From contig CAZVNM010000004.1 in NCBI GenBank assembly GCA_964628685.1, positions 186,001-250,000 on the forward strand: a DNA stretch of 64,000 nt, read 5' to 3'. The notes beneath the pieces were generated by a model. The model searched no databases and was not told where the DNA came from. It saw only the letters and a program-made list of their open reading frames with translations. The translations under genes were made by a program, and so were the position numbers. The DNA is from CALMEC01 sp964628685. GTDB lineage: Bacteria > Actinomycetota > Thermoleophilia > Miltoncostaeales > Miltoncostaeaceae. This document shows, in pieces, positions 36,433 to 44,811 of the stretch. How positions within the stretch are numbered: the stretch's first letter is position 1; the number at the start of each line of letters is the position of its first letter.

Positions 36433-37766
36433 ATGATGCCCTGGGCCAGCATGGCGTCGGCCACCTTGACGAAGCCGCCGATGTTCGCACCGTCGACGTA
36501 GTCGATGCTGCCGTCCTCGCGGCCACCGTACCGCACGCAGGTGGTGTGGATGTCGCGCATGATGTCGTGCAGACGCCGGTCGACGTCACCCCCCTGCCAC
36601 GAGATGCGGCCGGAGTTCTGCGACATCTCCAGTCCTGACACCGCCACGCCGCCGGCATTGGAGGCCTTGCCGGGGGCGTAGAGGATGCCGGCGTCCTGGA
36701 ACGCGGATACCGCCTCGGCGGTCGACGGCATGTTCGCGCCCTCGGCGACGCAGCGAACGCCGTTGGCGACGAGCGTCTCGGCATCGTCCCCGGAGATCTC
36801 GTTCTCGCAGGCGCACGGCAGGGCGATGTCCACCGGGACGCCCCAGGGGCGATCACCGGCGCGGAACTCGATGTCGTTGTCGGCGCAGAAGCGCGAGAGA
36901 CGGCCGCGCTCCTCGTTCTTCCACTCCATGACCTCCTCGAGGCCCTGCATCGTGAGGCCCTCGGGGACCACCATGGTGCCGCCCGAGTCGGAGAGCGTCA
37001 GGACTGTGGCACCGAGCTCGATGAGCTTCTTGGCCGCGTACTGGGCGACGTTGCCGGAACCCGAGATGGAGGCGCGCGCACCCGCCGGGATCTCGCCGGC
37101 ACGGGCGAGCATCTCCTGGGCGAAGTAGACGGTGCCGAAGCCGGTTGCCTCGGGGCGCATCTGGCTGCCGCCGTAGGTGATGCCCTTGCCGGTGAACGCC
37201 GCGCTCGTGTTGTTTGTGAGCTTCTTCATCATGCCGTTCATGAAGCCGATCTCACGCTCGCCCACGCCGATGTCGCCGGCCGGGACGTCGGTGTCCGCCC
37301 CGACGTGGCGGTGGAGCTCGATCATGAGCGACTGGCAGAAGCGCATGACCTCGCCGTCGCTCTTGCCCTTGGGGTCGAAGTCGGACCCGCCCTTGCCGCC
37401 ACCCATCGGAAGGGTGGTGAGGGCGTTCTTCAGCGTCTGCTCGAACGCCAGGAACTTCAGGCGGCTGAGGTTGACCGACGGGTGGAACCGCATGCCGCCC
37501 TTGTACGGGCCGATCGCGGCGTTGTGCTGGACACGCCAGGCGCGGTTGCTCTGGACCTCCCCCTCGTCGTCGATCCAGGTGACGCGGAACTGAATGATCC
37601 GGTCGGCCTCCACCAGCCGCTGCAGGAGACCCTGCTCACGGTACTCAGGATTCCGTTCCAGGAAGGGCCACAGGCTCTCCACCACCTCGTGGACAGCCTG
37701 GAGGAACTCCGGCTCGTGCGCATCGCGGGTTGCGATGCAGCCCATGAAGGACTCCATCGTGGGCAT
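36429..37766 (-). CDS. gdhA: Glutamate dehydrogenase (NADP-type, hexameric)
   Basis: 445 residues. KGGMRFHPSVNLSRLKFLAFEQ, PMGGGKGGSDFDPKGKSD (catalytic Lys), PAGDIGVGEREIGFM and SGSGNVAQYAAKKL (nucleotide fold) are the conserved blocks; length matches small NADP-dependent GDH for ammonium assimilation. GAGGGAG lies 5 bases before the ATG, and is part of a hairpin in the leader. Converges on the DNA ligase with a 4-base overlap. Confidence 0.96.
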   Translation of the reverse strand: MPTMESFMGCIATRDAHEPEFLQAVHEVVESLWPFLERNPEYREQGLLQRLVEADRIIQFRVTWIDDEGEVQSNRAWRVQHNAAIGPYKGGMRFHPSVNLSRLKFLAFEQTLKNALTTLPMGGGKGGSDFDPKGKSDGEVMRFCQSLMIELHRHVGADTDVPAGDIGVGEREIGFMNGMMKKLTNNTSAAFTGKGITYGGSQMRPEATGFGTVYFAQEMLARAGEIPAGARASISGSGNVAQYAAKKLIELGATVLTLSDSGGTMVVPEGLTMQGLEEVMEWKNEERGRLSRFCADNDIEFRAGDRPWGVPVDIALPCACENEISGDDAETLVANGVRCVAEGANMPSTAEAVSAFQDAGILYAPGKASNAGGVAVSGLEMSQNSGRISWQGGDVDRRLHDIMRDIHTTCVRYGGREDGSIDYVDGANIGGFVKVADAMLAQGII

Positions 37767-37772
37767 CCGATC

Positions 37773-37798
37773 TCCCTCGGTCGTTCGCAAACGAGGGA
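37773..37798 (-). promoter_or_regulatory. gdhA leader hairpin covering the ribosome site
   Basis: TCCCTCG / CGAGGGA arms with a 12-base loop; the gene-proximal arm contains the GAGGGAG ribosome site. Just upstream, GGCAATA occurs twice 10 bases apart (about 37799-37815), overlapping the likely -10 region. Rest of the ~190-base gap to the next gene shows nothing clear. Confidence 0.45.
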
Positions 37799-37957
37799 CA
37801 TATTGCCGACTATTGCCTCTCCGGGTCGTGTGACGGCCATCCGTACACCCCCCTGACCCCCTCCGATCCGGTGTGATTTCTCGCCGAAGCAGCGTGGACA
37901 GTGCCGTTTGGGGGCCCCGTTCGTCCGGGAGTGACGATCGACCCCGCCGCGCGTTTC

Positions 37958-38965
37958 TCAGTCGTCGGCGCGCGCACGGCTGGGCTGCACCCGTGGCGGC
38001 TCGCTCCCGCGCTTGCGGAAATGGGGCGGCCAGGGGGCGTCGCCCAGGCCGGCCGCCTCGTCGCGGGCGGCCAGTTCGAGGAGTCCCGCGAGCGATCCGG
38101 CGGCCCCGTCCATCCCGGCATGGGGATCGCCGTGCGCGGCCAGACGCGCCGGCACGGTGTCGATGCGCAGTTCGGCCGGTTCGACCTCCGGCACCTCGTC
38201 CCACGTGAGCGGGCACGACACCCGCGCGTCGGCCACCGGGCGCACCGACCAGGCCGCGGCCACGGTCCGGTCGCGGGCGTTCTGGTTGTAGTCGATGAAG
38301 ACGCCGTGACGCTCCTCCTTCCACCACTTCGAGGTGGCCAGATCGGGCGCCCGCCGCTCGACCTCCCGCGCCAATGCCACCGCGGCGCGGCGCACCGTGT
38401 CGAAGTCGTGTTCCGGGACGATGCGCACGTCGATGTGGATGCCGCGTGAGCCCGACGTCTTGGGCCATCCCACGAGGCCGTGGTCGCGAAGCACACCATC
38501 GACCACCAGGGCGACGCGGCGGATCTGGTCCCAGGGCACGTCCGGCATGGGGTCGAGGTCGACGCGCAGCTCGTCCGGGTGGTCCAGGTCGGGTCGGCGC
38601 ACCGGCCACGGGTTGAAGTCGATCACCCCCAGGTTGACCGCCCACACCAGGTGGGCGGGGTCCTGCGCCACGAACTCGGTGGCGGTGCGGCCACCGGGGA
38701 ACGTCACCTCCGCGGTCTCCAACCAGTCCGGGATCGACTTCGGCACGCGCTTCTGGAAGAAGGCCTCACCCTCGATGCCGTCGACGTAGCGCTTCAGCAC
38801 ACCGGGACGGTCGCGCAACCGCCGCAGCGCGGGCTCCGCCACCGCCAGGTAGTAGTCGACAAGGTCGCGCTTGGTGACCCCGGCCTGTGGGAAGTACACC
38901 TTGTCCGGATTCGAGAGCCGCACCTCGCGCCCGGCGGCCTCGACCATGATGTGCGGGCTCGCCAC
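37958..38965 (-). CDS. LigD-type primase-polymerase domain protein
   Basis: 335 residues, stand-alone PolDom of the archaeo-eukaryotic primase superfamily. LSNPDKVYFPQAGVTKRDLVDYY start, FFQKRVPKSIPDW, metal-binding ELRVDLDPMPD, KTSGSRGIHIDV and the downstream Asp region (FIDYNQNARDRTVAAAWSVR) are typical. Fills ends with ribonucleotides in NHEJ. GTG start with GGGGGAG nearby and TACACT further upstream. With the separate ligase two genes away it forms a split LigD; no Ku is in the window. Confidence 0.92.
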   Translation of the reverse strand: MASPHIMVEAAGREVRLSNPDKVYFPQAGVTKRDLVDYYLAVAEPALRRLRDRPGVLKRYVDGIEGEAFFQKRVPKSIPDWLETAEVTFPGGRTATEFVAQDPAHLVWAVNLGVIDFNPWPVRRPDLDHPDELRVDLDPMPDVPWDQIRRVALVVDGVLRDHGLVGWPKTSGSRGIHIDVRIVPEHDFDTVRRAAVALAREVERRAPDLATSKWWKEERHGVFIDYNQNARDRTVAAAWSVRPVADARVSCPLTWDEVPEVEPAELRIDTVPARLAAHGDPHAGMDGAAGSLAGLLELAARDEAAGLGDAPWPPHFRKRGSEPPRVQPSRARADD

Positions 38966-39031
38966 GGGACTCCCCCTCGGATCGACGGCACGAGTGTAGC
39001 CACGTCACCCGGAGGGCGTAGCCTGAAGCGC

Positions 39032-40042
39032 ATGCGCGCGATGGTGCTCACCGTTCCCGGACCGATCGCCACCGCCCCGCTGACGCTGCGCGATCTCCCC
39101 GATCCGGTCCCCGGTCGGGGCGAGGTCCTGATCGACGTCGCCGCGTGCGCGGTCTGTCGCACGGACCTGCAGATCGAGGGGGATCTCCCGGCGCGCCGGT
39201 CGCCGGTCGTGCCCGGCCATCAGGCCGTGGGACGCATCGTCGCGCTCGGACCCGAGGCGGCGGGCCTCGCCGTCGGCGACCGCGTGGGCGTCGCGTGGCT
39301 GGGCGGCGCCTGCGGTGAATGCGCCAGCTGTGCCGACGGCCGGGAGAACCTCTGTGACGGCGCGGTGTTCACCGGCTGGGACCGTGACGGGGGCTTCGCC
39401 GAGCGGATGGTGGCGCGTGCCGACTTCACCCATCGCCTGCCGGACGGCCTGGCCGACGAGGACGCCGCGCCGCTTCTGTGCGGGGGTGTCATCGGGTACC
39501 GGTCGCTGCGCGTGAGCGGAATCCGCCCCGGCGGTCGCCTGGGGCTCTACGGCTTCGGTGCATCGGCGCTCCTCGCCATCCAGGTCGCGGTCCACTGGGG
39601 CTGCGCGGTCTCGGTGCACACGCGCTCACCGGGGGAACGTGAACGCGCGCTTCGGATGGGCGCGACCTTCGCCGGTGGCATCGACGACCCGCCACCGCAT
39701 CCGCTGGACGCGGCCATCACGTTCGCCCCGGCGGGCCGCGTCGTCGTCGCGGCACTGCGGGCGCTGGCACCGGGCGGCACCGTCGCGGTGAACGCGATCC
39801 ACCTGGACGAGATCCCCGCCTTCGACTATGACCTGCTGTGGCGCGAGCGGGTGCTTCGCAGCGTCGCCAACTTCACCCGCGCCGACGCGCGGGAGTTCCT
39901 GGACCTGGCCGCCCGCATCCCGATCCGCACGGCCACCGAGGTGCACCCGCTGGAGGACGCCAACCTGGCCCTGCAGCGGGTGGCGTCCGGCGAGGTCGAC
40001 GGCGCCGCCGTGCTGCGGGTGGACGCCGGCGGCGCAGGTTAA
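39032..40042 (+). CDS. Zinc-dependent alcohol dehydrogenase
   Basis: 336 residues of the MDR family. Catalytic Zn ligands C in CAVCRTD and H in VPGHQAVG; structural Zn Cys in CGECASCADGRENLC; nucleotide fold LGLYGFGASALLAIQ (first Gly altered from GxGxxG to GFGASA). Closest in layout to the AdhA/TIGR02822 subgroup. TAGCCT ends 7 nt before the first ATG, so I take that start over the ATG three codons later. Confidence 0.9.
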   Translation: MRAMVLTVPGPIATAPLTLRDLPDPVPGRGEVLIDVAACAVCRTDLQIEGDLPARRSPVVPGHQAVGRIVALGPEAAGLAVGDRVGVAWLGGACGECASCADGRENLCDGAVFTGWDRDGGFAERMVARADFTHRLPDGLADEDAAPLLCGGVIGYRSLRVSGIRPGGRLGLYGFGASALLAIQVAVHWGCAVSVHTRSPGERERALRMGATFAGGIDDPPPHPLDAAITFAPAGRVVVAALRALAPGGTVAVNAIHLDEIPAFDYDLLWRERVLRSVANFTRADAREFLDLAARIPIRTATEVHPLEDANLALQRVASGEVDGAAVLRVDAGGAG

Positions 40043-40063
40043 GTGTCAGGCACCGGGCGTGCG

Positions 40064-40089
40064 CGCGGGCGTTTCACGGAACGCCCGCG
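40064..40089. terminator. Bidirectional terminator between adh and gltX
   Basis: Perfect 10-bp arms CGCGGGCGTT / AACGCCCGCG with 6-base loop TCACGG, placed between two convergent genes. Confidence 0.75.
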
Positions 40090-40093
40090 GCCC

Positions 40094-41566
40094 CTACTGC
40101 TGCGTCGCCTGCCAGTCCTCCGCCAGCCGGGCGAGCGCCTGACGCAACCGCGACAGGGCCTCGTCGCGGCCCACCAGCCACAGGCTCTCGTACACCCCGG
40201 TCGAGACCGCGCGTCCGGTCACCGAGATCCGCTGCGGCTCCAGGAACTCGCGCGCCTGCGCGCCCAGGATGTGCAGCTCGTCCTGCAGGACGTTCTTGAT
40301 GCCGGCCAGGTCCCACTCCGCCAGGCCGTCCAGCCTGCCGAGCGCACCGCCCACGTACTGCAGGCCCTGGCGTGGATCGGCGGCGACCTTCTCCCATGCC
40401 ATCGGGTCCATCTCGAACGGCTCGAACAGCCATCCCGCCAGGCGCGGGTACTCGGAGAGCTTGGTGATCTTGCCCTTCACGGCCGGGGCGCTGCGACGCA
40501 CGAGCTCCTCGTGCTCCGCACCTGAGATGAACCCGCGGGCGTTCAGGTACTCGACGAGGGCGTCGGCGAACGCCGCCGGGTCCATCATCCGCAGGTAGCG
40601 GCCGTGCATGACCTCGGTCTTGCGCTGATCGAACACCGCGGGGCTCTTCGAGATGCGTCCGACGCTGAACGACTGGACGAGCTCCGGCATCGTAAACCGC
40701 TCGGTCTTGTCGTCGAAGCTCCACCCGAGCAGGGCCAGCGAGTTGCAGAGCGGCTCGGCCAGGAAGCCGTCCGCCTCGAACTCCTCCACCGAGGCGGCGC
40801 CGTGACGCTTGGACAGGCGCTTCTTGTCCGGCCCCAGGATGAGCGGGATGTGCGCGTAGACGGGCGGCTCGGCGCCGAGCGCGCGCATCACCATCATCTG
40901 CTTGGGCGTGTTGGAGATGTGGTCCTCGCCGCGCAGCACGTGCGTGATGCCCATGTTCACGTCGTCGACCGCCGCGGCCAGGTTGTAGGTGGGCGTGCCG
41001 TCGCTTCGGGCGACGACGAAGTCCTCCACGTTGGCGTGACCGAAGGTGACCGTGCCGCGCACCATGTCCTCGATCACCGTCTCCCCGTCGGGCTCGACGG
41101 CGAAGCGCCACACCGGACGACGGCCCTCGGCCTCGAGCGCCGCGATCTCCTCCGGCGTGTGGTCGCGACGCCCGCGGATGACCGGGGCGCGCTTGTCGCG
41201 ACGCGCGGCGGCCCGCTGCTCGTCGAGTTCCTCGTCGGTCTCGTAGGCCGGGTAGACCGCACCGGCGGCCTTCAGGCGCTCGATCGCGTCGCGGTAGACG
41301 TCGTCGCGCTCGCTCTGGCGGAACGGGCCCTCGTCCCAGTCGAGGCCCATCCAGCTGAGCACACGGAGGATCTCCGCCTCGCTCTCCGGCGTGGAGCGCT
41401 CGCGGTCGGTGTCCTCGAGGCGCAGGATGAAGGCGCCGCCCGTCCTGCGGGCGATCAGCCAGTTGAACAGGGCGGTGCGGGCGCCGCCCACATGGAGGCT
41501 GCCGGTGGGGCTCGGAGCGAACCGGACACGGCAGGGTTCTGTGATCTCAGGTCTGGTCGGTGGCAC
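40094..41566 (-). CDS. gltX: Glutamyl-tRNA synthetase
   Basis: 490 residues, class I synthetase. SPTGSLHVGGARTALFNWL carries the HIGH-equivalent HVGG; KRLSKRHGA is the KMSKS loop; RLEDTDRERS and the C-terminal helical anticodon-binding part are complete. Charges tRNA-Glu (and tRNA-Gln in organisms using amidotransfer). GTG start; TATCCT ends 6 nt upstream and overlaps the divergent nfo -10 box. Confidence 0.96.
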   Translation of the reverse strand: MPPTRPEITEPCRVRFAPSPTGSLHVGGARTALFNWLIARRTGGAFILRLEDTDRERSTPESEAEILRVLSWMGLDWDEGPFRQSERDDVYRDAIERLKAAGAVYPAYETDEELDEQRAAARRDKRAPVIRGRRDHTPEEIAALEAEGRRPVWRFAVEPDGETVIEDMVRGTVTFGHANVEDFVVARSDGTPTYNLAAAVDDVNMGITHVLRGEDHISNTPKQMMVMRALGAEPPVYAHIPLILGPDKKRLSKRHGAASVEEFEADGFLAEPLCNSLALLGWSFDDKTERFTMPELVQSFSVGRISKSPAVFDQRKTEVMHGRYLRMMDPAAFADALVEYLNARGFISGAEHEELVRRSAPAVKGKITKLSEYPRLAGWLFEPFEMDPMAWEKVAADPRQGLQYVGGALGRLDGLAEWDLAGIKNVLQDELHILGAQAREFLEPQRISVTGRAVSTGVYESLWLVGRDEALSRLRQALARLAEDWQATQQ

Positions 41567-41583
41567 CGAGGTAGGATAGCCAT
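41567..41583. promoter_or_regulatory. 17-bp divergent promoter with overlapping -10 boxes
   Basis: TAGGAT (41572-41577) serves nfo; its complement shifted one base, TATCCT (41578-41573 on the other strand), serves gltX. Each ends exactly 6 nt before a GTG start codon. The entire space between the two coding regions is 17 bp. Confidence 0.65.
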
Positions 41584-42492
41584 GTGCGATTCGGTGCCCA
41601 CGTCTCCGCGTCAGGAGGCATCTCCAAAGCCGTGGACCGGGGTGCCGCCATCGGCTGCGACAGCCTGCAGGTGTTCACCCACAACCCGCGCACCTGGCGG
41701 CCGACCAACCACACCGACGCCGAGATCATCCGCTTCCGGGAGCGGGTCGCCGAGGAGCGCATGGGGCCGCTCGTCTCGCACGCCGTCTACCTGATCAACC
41801 TCGGCGCACCCGACATCGAACAGCCCACCGGCCCGCCCGGCAAGCCGCCCACGGGCACGCGCAACTTCTACCGGGCGTCGCAGGAGAGCCTGCGACAGCA
41901 CCTGGACATCGGGGAGCGTCTGGGCCTCGCCGGCGTGGTCCTGCACGTCGGGTCGTCGCGCGGGACCACGCTGGAGGAGGCCGTCGCACGGATCGGGGTC
42001 GCCATCGCCGCCGCGATCGAGGACGAGGACGGCACCTGCGACGTCTTCCTCGAGAACACCGCCGGCGCCGGCGACACGATCGGGCGCACCTTCGAGCAGC
42101 TGCGCGCGGTGCACGACGCCGTGGGCCACCCCACGCGGCTGGGCTTCTGCCTCGACACCCAGCACCTGTTCGCCTCGGGCTACCCCATCCACGAGGAGGA
42201 CGGCATCGACCGCGTGCTCGACGAGTTCGACCGCGTGGTCGGCATCGACCGGCTGCGCTGCCTGCATCTCAACGACTCGCTCACCGCGTTCGGATCCAAC
42301 CGCGACCGGCACGCCAACATCGGCGAGGGCCTCATCGGCGAGGAGGGCTTTCGCCGCATCCTGGGCCACCCCGCGCTGCAGGACCTGCCCGCCATCCTCG
42401 AGGTGCCGGGCTCGGGCGACGGACCCGATCAGGAGAACATGGACCGGATCCGCCGCCTGCACATGGAGGGCCTGGTCGCCCGCGGCGCCTGA
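41584..42492 (+). CDS. nfo: Endonuclease IV (AP endonuclease)
   Basis: 302 residues. MRFGAHVSASGGISKAVDR start, VLHVGSSRG, FLENTAGAGDTIGRTFEQL, LGFCLDTQHLFASGY and CLHLNDSLTAFGSNRDRHANIGEGLIG carry the His/Asp/Glu ligands of the three-Zn site. Cuts abasic sites made by glycosylases such as UdgB in this window. GTG start, leaderless. Confidence 0.95.
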   Translation: MRFGAHVSASGGISKAVDRGAAIGCDSLQVFTHNPRTWRPTNHTDAEIIRFRERVAEERMGPLVSHAVYLINLGAPDIEQPTGPPGKPPTGTRNFYRASQESLRQHLDIGERLGLAGVVLHVGSSRGTTLEEAVARIGVAIAAAIEDEDGTCDVFLENTAGAGDTIGRTFEQLRAVHDAVGHPTRLGFCLDTQHLFASGYPIHEEDGIDRVLDEFDRVVGIDRLRCLHLNDSLTAFGSNRDRHANIGEGLIGEEGFRRILGHPALQDLPAILEVPGSGDGPDQENMDRIRRLHMEGLVARGA

Positions 42493-42507
42493 GCCCGGCC
42501 GAACGAC

Positions 42508-43452
42508 TCACGAACGTCGAGAGACGACCAGCTCGAGGCTCCGTCCGTCGGGTCCGATGCCGATCGATCCGACCGTGCACCCGGCGTCGTACCGGGCCTG
42601 TCTCCCGTCGGCGAACGCCATCCCCGGCGTGGGCGAACCCGTCCGCACCCCCGCGAACGGCAGACCACGACGGGTGACCGCGGCCCTCGCGACGGCCTCC
42701 AGCGCGTCAGCGTCCCGGCACGCCGCGGAGGACGCGCGGACGACCTCGTCGTCCACCGGGCCGAGCGCCGCCAGCGTGTCGGGGTGCGGCTGCAGCGTCA
42801 CATTGACGCGCCGGGCATCCGGGTCGATCGCCCCCTCGATGGTCCGTTCCGTGCCGCCGCCCGCCATGGTGACCGTCGCACAGGGGCCCCGCCCACCGAG
42901 GTCGGGCCGCGGTGCGGCGGTCCACCCCGTCCACCCCTGCCGGTCGAGGATCGCCTGGACACGCGGTGTGAGCTCGGCGAGCGTCGGACAGCCACGCTCC
43001 AGCGGCATGACGGCGTCGCCGAGCGCGACGATCCGTTCGCGGGTGGCGGTGTAGGCGGTCGAGAGCGGACGCCATCCACGTCGCTCGCACTCACCGGAGC
43101 CGCCGGGGACCACGAAGACCGCCATCCCGGGACGTTCACAGGCCACGAGCTGCGGTGGAACCGGCTGACCGGTCTCGGCCAGGACGGTGCGGCATGCATC
43201 CACGGGCGAGCCCGTTCCCGCGGAGACGACGGTCGTCGCGTCACCGACCTGGCAGGCGACGCCGATCGTTGCGGCACGCTCGCCGTCGCCCATCAGGTGC
43301 ACGGCGGCACCCGCTCCGGATGCGGCGGCGACCGCCACGACGCCCGCCATGACCCAGCGCCGTCGACGGCGCCTCCGCGGCGCCATCGCGGTCCGCGTCG
43401 CCGCGGCCAGACGCTCACCGAGTTCGGCGACGAAGGGGATCTGGTCGCTCAT
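42508..43452 (-). CDS. Putative membrane-anchored partner of the ECF sigma factor
   Basis: 314 residues: short cytoplasmic N terminus (SDQIPFVAELGERLAAA) with a poly-Arg stretch, one membrane helix (WVMAGVVAVAAASGAGAAV), then a large exported domain with about eight Cys. Start overlaps the sigma stop (ATGA). The layout is that of anti-sigma or co-regulated membrane proteins, but no zinc anti-sigma motif is seen, so the role is inferred from position. Confidence 0.6.
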   Translation of the reverse strand: MSDQIPFVAELGERLAAATRTAMAPRRRRRRRWVMAGVVAVAAASGAGAAVHLMGDGERAATIGVACQVGDATTVVSAGTGSPVDACRTVLAETGQPVPPQLVACERPGMAVFVVPGGSGECERRGWRPLSTAYTATRERIVALGDAVMPLERGCPTLAELTPRVQAILDRQGWTGWTAAPRPDLGGRGPCATVTMAGGGTERTIEGAIDPDARRVNVTLQPHPDTLAALGPVDDEVVRASSAACRDADALEAVARAAVTRRGLPFAGVRTGSPTPGMAFADGRQARYDAGCTVGSIGIGPDGRSLELVVSRRS

Positions 43453-43997
43453 CGTCCTGCTCCAATCGCATCCGAAAGTCGTCTGAGACCGCGGTGAACC
43501 CTGGTTCGGGCGGCCCGCTCGCTGCAGCCCAGCTGCGTGGCGACCTCTCTGTAGGCCATCTCGCACACCACCCGCAGTCGCACCGCCTCCCGCTCGCCCA
43601 GCGGCAGCGACGTCAGCGCCTCCCGCACGGCGGCGCGGCGGGCGGCCGTCTCGTCCAGTGCCTCGATCCGCGCGATCGATTCGTCATCGAGCACCGGGAC
43701 CTCCAGTCCCAGGCGTCTCGCCGCACGCAGCTCGACCCGCCGGCGACGGTGCCAGTGCGCGAGCTCCTTCGCCGCGATCCCGTAGAGCCAGGCGACGCCG
43801 GGACGACCCCTGTCCCGGAAGCGGCCGCGCCGTGCGAAGGCGACCGCGAAGGTCTCGGCGAGCAGATCCGCGGCCACCTCGGCATCGAACGTCCGACGGT
43901 AGAGGTAGCCGAGAAGCTCCTCGGCATGCCGCCGGTAGAGCTCGGCGAACGCCTCCGGATCGCCGCGCGATGCGCGGATCAACTCAGCATCGTTCAT
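43449..43997 (-). CDS. ECF-type RNA polymerase sigma factor
   Basis: 182 residues. Region 2: FAELYRRHAEELLGYLYRRTFDAEVAADLLAETFAVAFARRGRF; region 4: ALTSLPLGEREAVRLRVVCEMAYREVATQLGCSERAARTRVHRGLRRL. It directs polymerase to a stress regulon. Upstream, TGTAAC...CGTG with an 18-base gap (about 44055-44082) could be an autoregulated ECF promoter; weak. Coupled to the downstream membrane protein. Confidence 0.92.
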   Translation of the reverse strand: MNDAELIRASRGDPEAFAELYRRHAEELLGYLYRRTFDAEVAADLLAETFAVAFARRGRFRDRGRPGVAWLYGIAAKELAHWHRRRRVELRAARRLGLEVPVLDDESIARIEALDETAARRAAVREALTSLPLGEREAVRLRVVCEMAYREVATQLGCSERAARTRVHRGLRRLSDAIGAGR

Positions 43998-44094
43998 GGT
44001 GGACCGGATCTCCTCGTCGGGTGCGCGTCGGACGAAGCACGCTCACCCCCTTCACGCCCCACTCCCGGGAAAGTGTTACATCGACGTGGGCTCG

Positions 44095-44811
44095 TCACGA
44101 GCGGGGCACGAGCGCGAACACGCGTGCCGGCGTCCCCGAACCGCCCACCAGGCGCGGCGCACCCACCGTGAGCCACGCGCCCCGGGCCGGCAGGCGATCC
44201 AGCCCCACGAGCCCCTCCAGGTGCCAGAGCCCCGCGGGCAGCGTCACGTGGTGTGCCGGACAATCGCCACGCACCCCGGGGTCGACGCCCAGCGTGTCGA
44301 TGCCCACACCGATCGCCCCGCGCAGGACGATGAGCTCGGCGGCGTCGACCCCGATGCCGGGACACCGGGGCACGTGCAGGCCGATGTAGCGCTGCGCGTC
44401 GTCGGCATGACGGTCCCATCCGGTGCGGACGAGGACCGCACAGCCGGCGGGGATCCGGCCGTCCCGCTCCTCGAGCCGGCGGATCGTGCCGGCGTCGACC
44501 TCCGCGTCCGGGTCGTCCCCGACCACGTCGGCGACGTCCAGCACCACCGCCGGGCAGATCAGCCGGTCCGCGGGGATGTCCGCCACGTGCGCACCGCCGG
44601 CATGGAAGTGCGACGGCGCGTCCAGATGGGTCCCGGCGTGCTCCGGCAGGTCCAGGTCGCGAATGTGGACCCCGTCGCGGTCGATGGTGCCGGTCACCGT
44701 GAAGCGGATGGGACGCGAGCCCGGCCACAGCGGGGTCGACTCCGACAGGGGTTGCGTCAGGTCGACGACATCGACCGACCCGAGCGCGGCGGCGAGGAGG
44801 TCAGCGCTCAT
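44095..44811 (-). CDS. Cyclase/kynurenine formamidase-like metal hydrolase
   Basis: About 238 residues. The family motif HAGTHLDAPSHF is intact, with DLTQPLSESTPLWPG at the N terminus and a C-terminal Glu/His region (HHVTLPAGLWHLEGL). Such enzymes hydrolyse N-formylkynurenine or cyclic amides/esters. Starts inside the end of the kinase gene, so it is read from the two-component operon, or at least coupled to it. Confidence 0.88.
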   Translation of the reverse strand: MSADLLAAALGSVDVVDLTQPLSESTPLWPGSRPIRFTVTGTIDRDGVHIRDLDLPEHAGTHLDAPSHFHAGGAHVADIPADRLICPAVVLDVADVVGDDPDAEVDAGTIRRLEERDGRIPAGCAVLVRTGWDRHADDAQRYIGLHVPRCPGIGVDAAELIVLRGAIGVGIDTLGVDPGVRGDCPAHHVTLPAGLWHLEGLVGLDRLPARGAWLTVGAPRLVGGSGTPARVFALVPRS

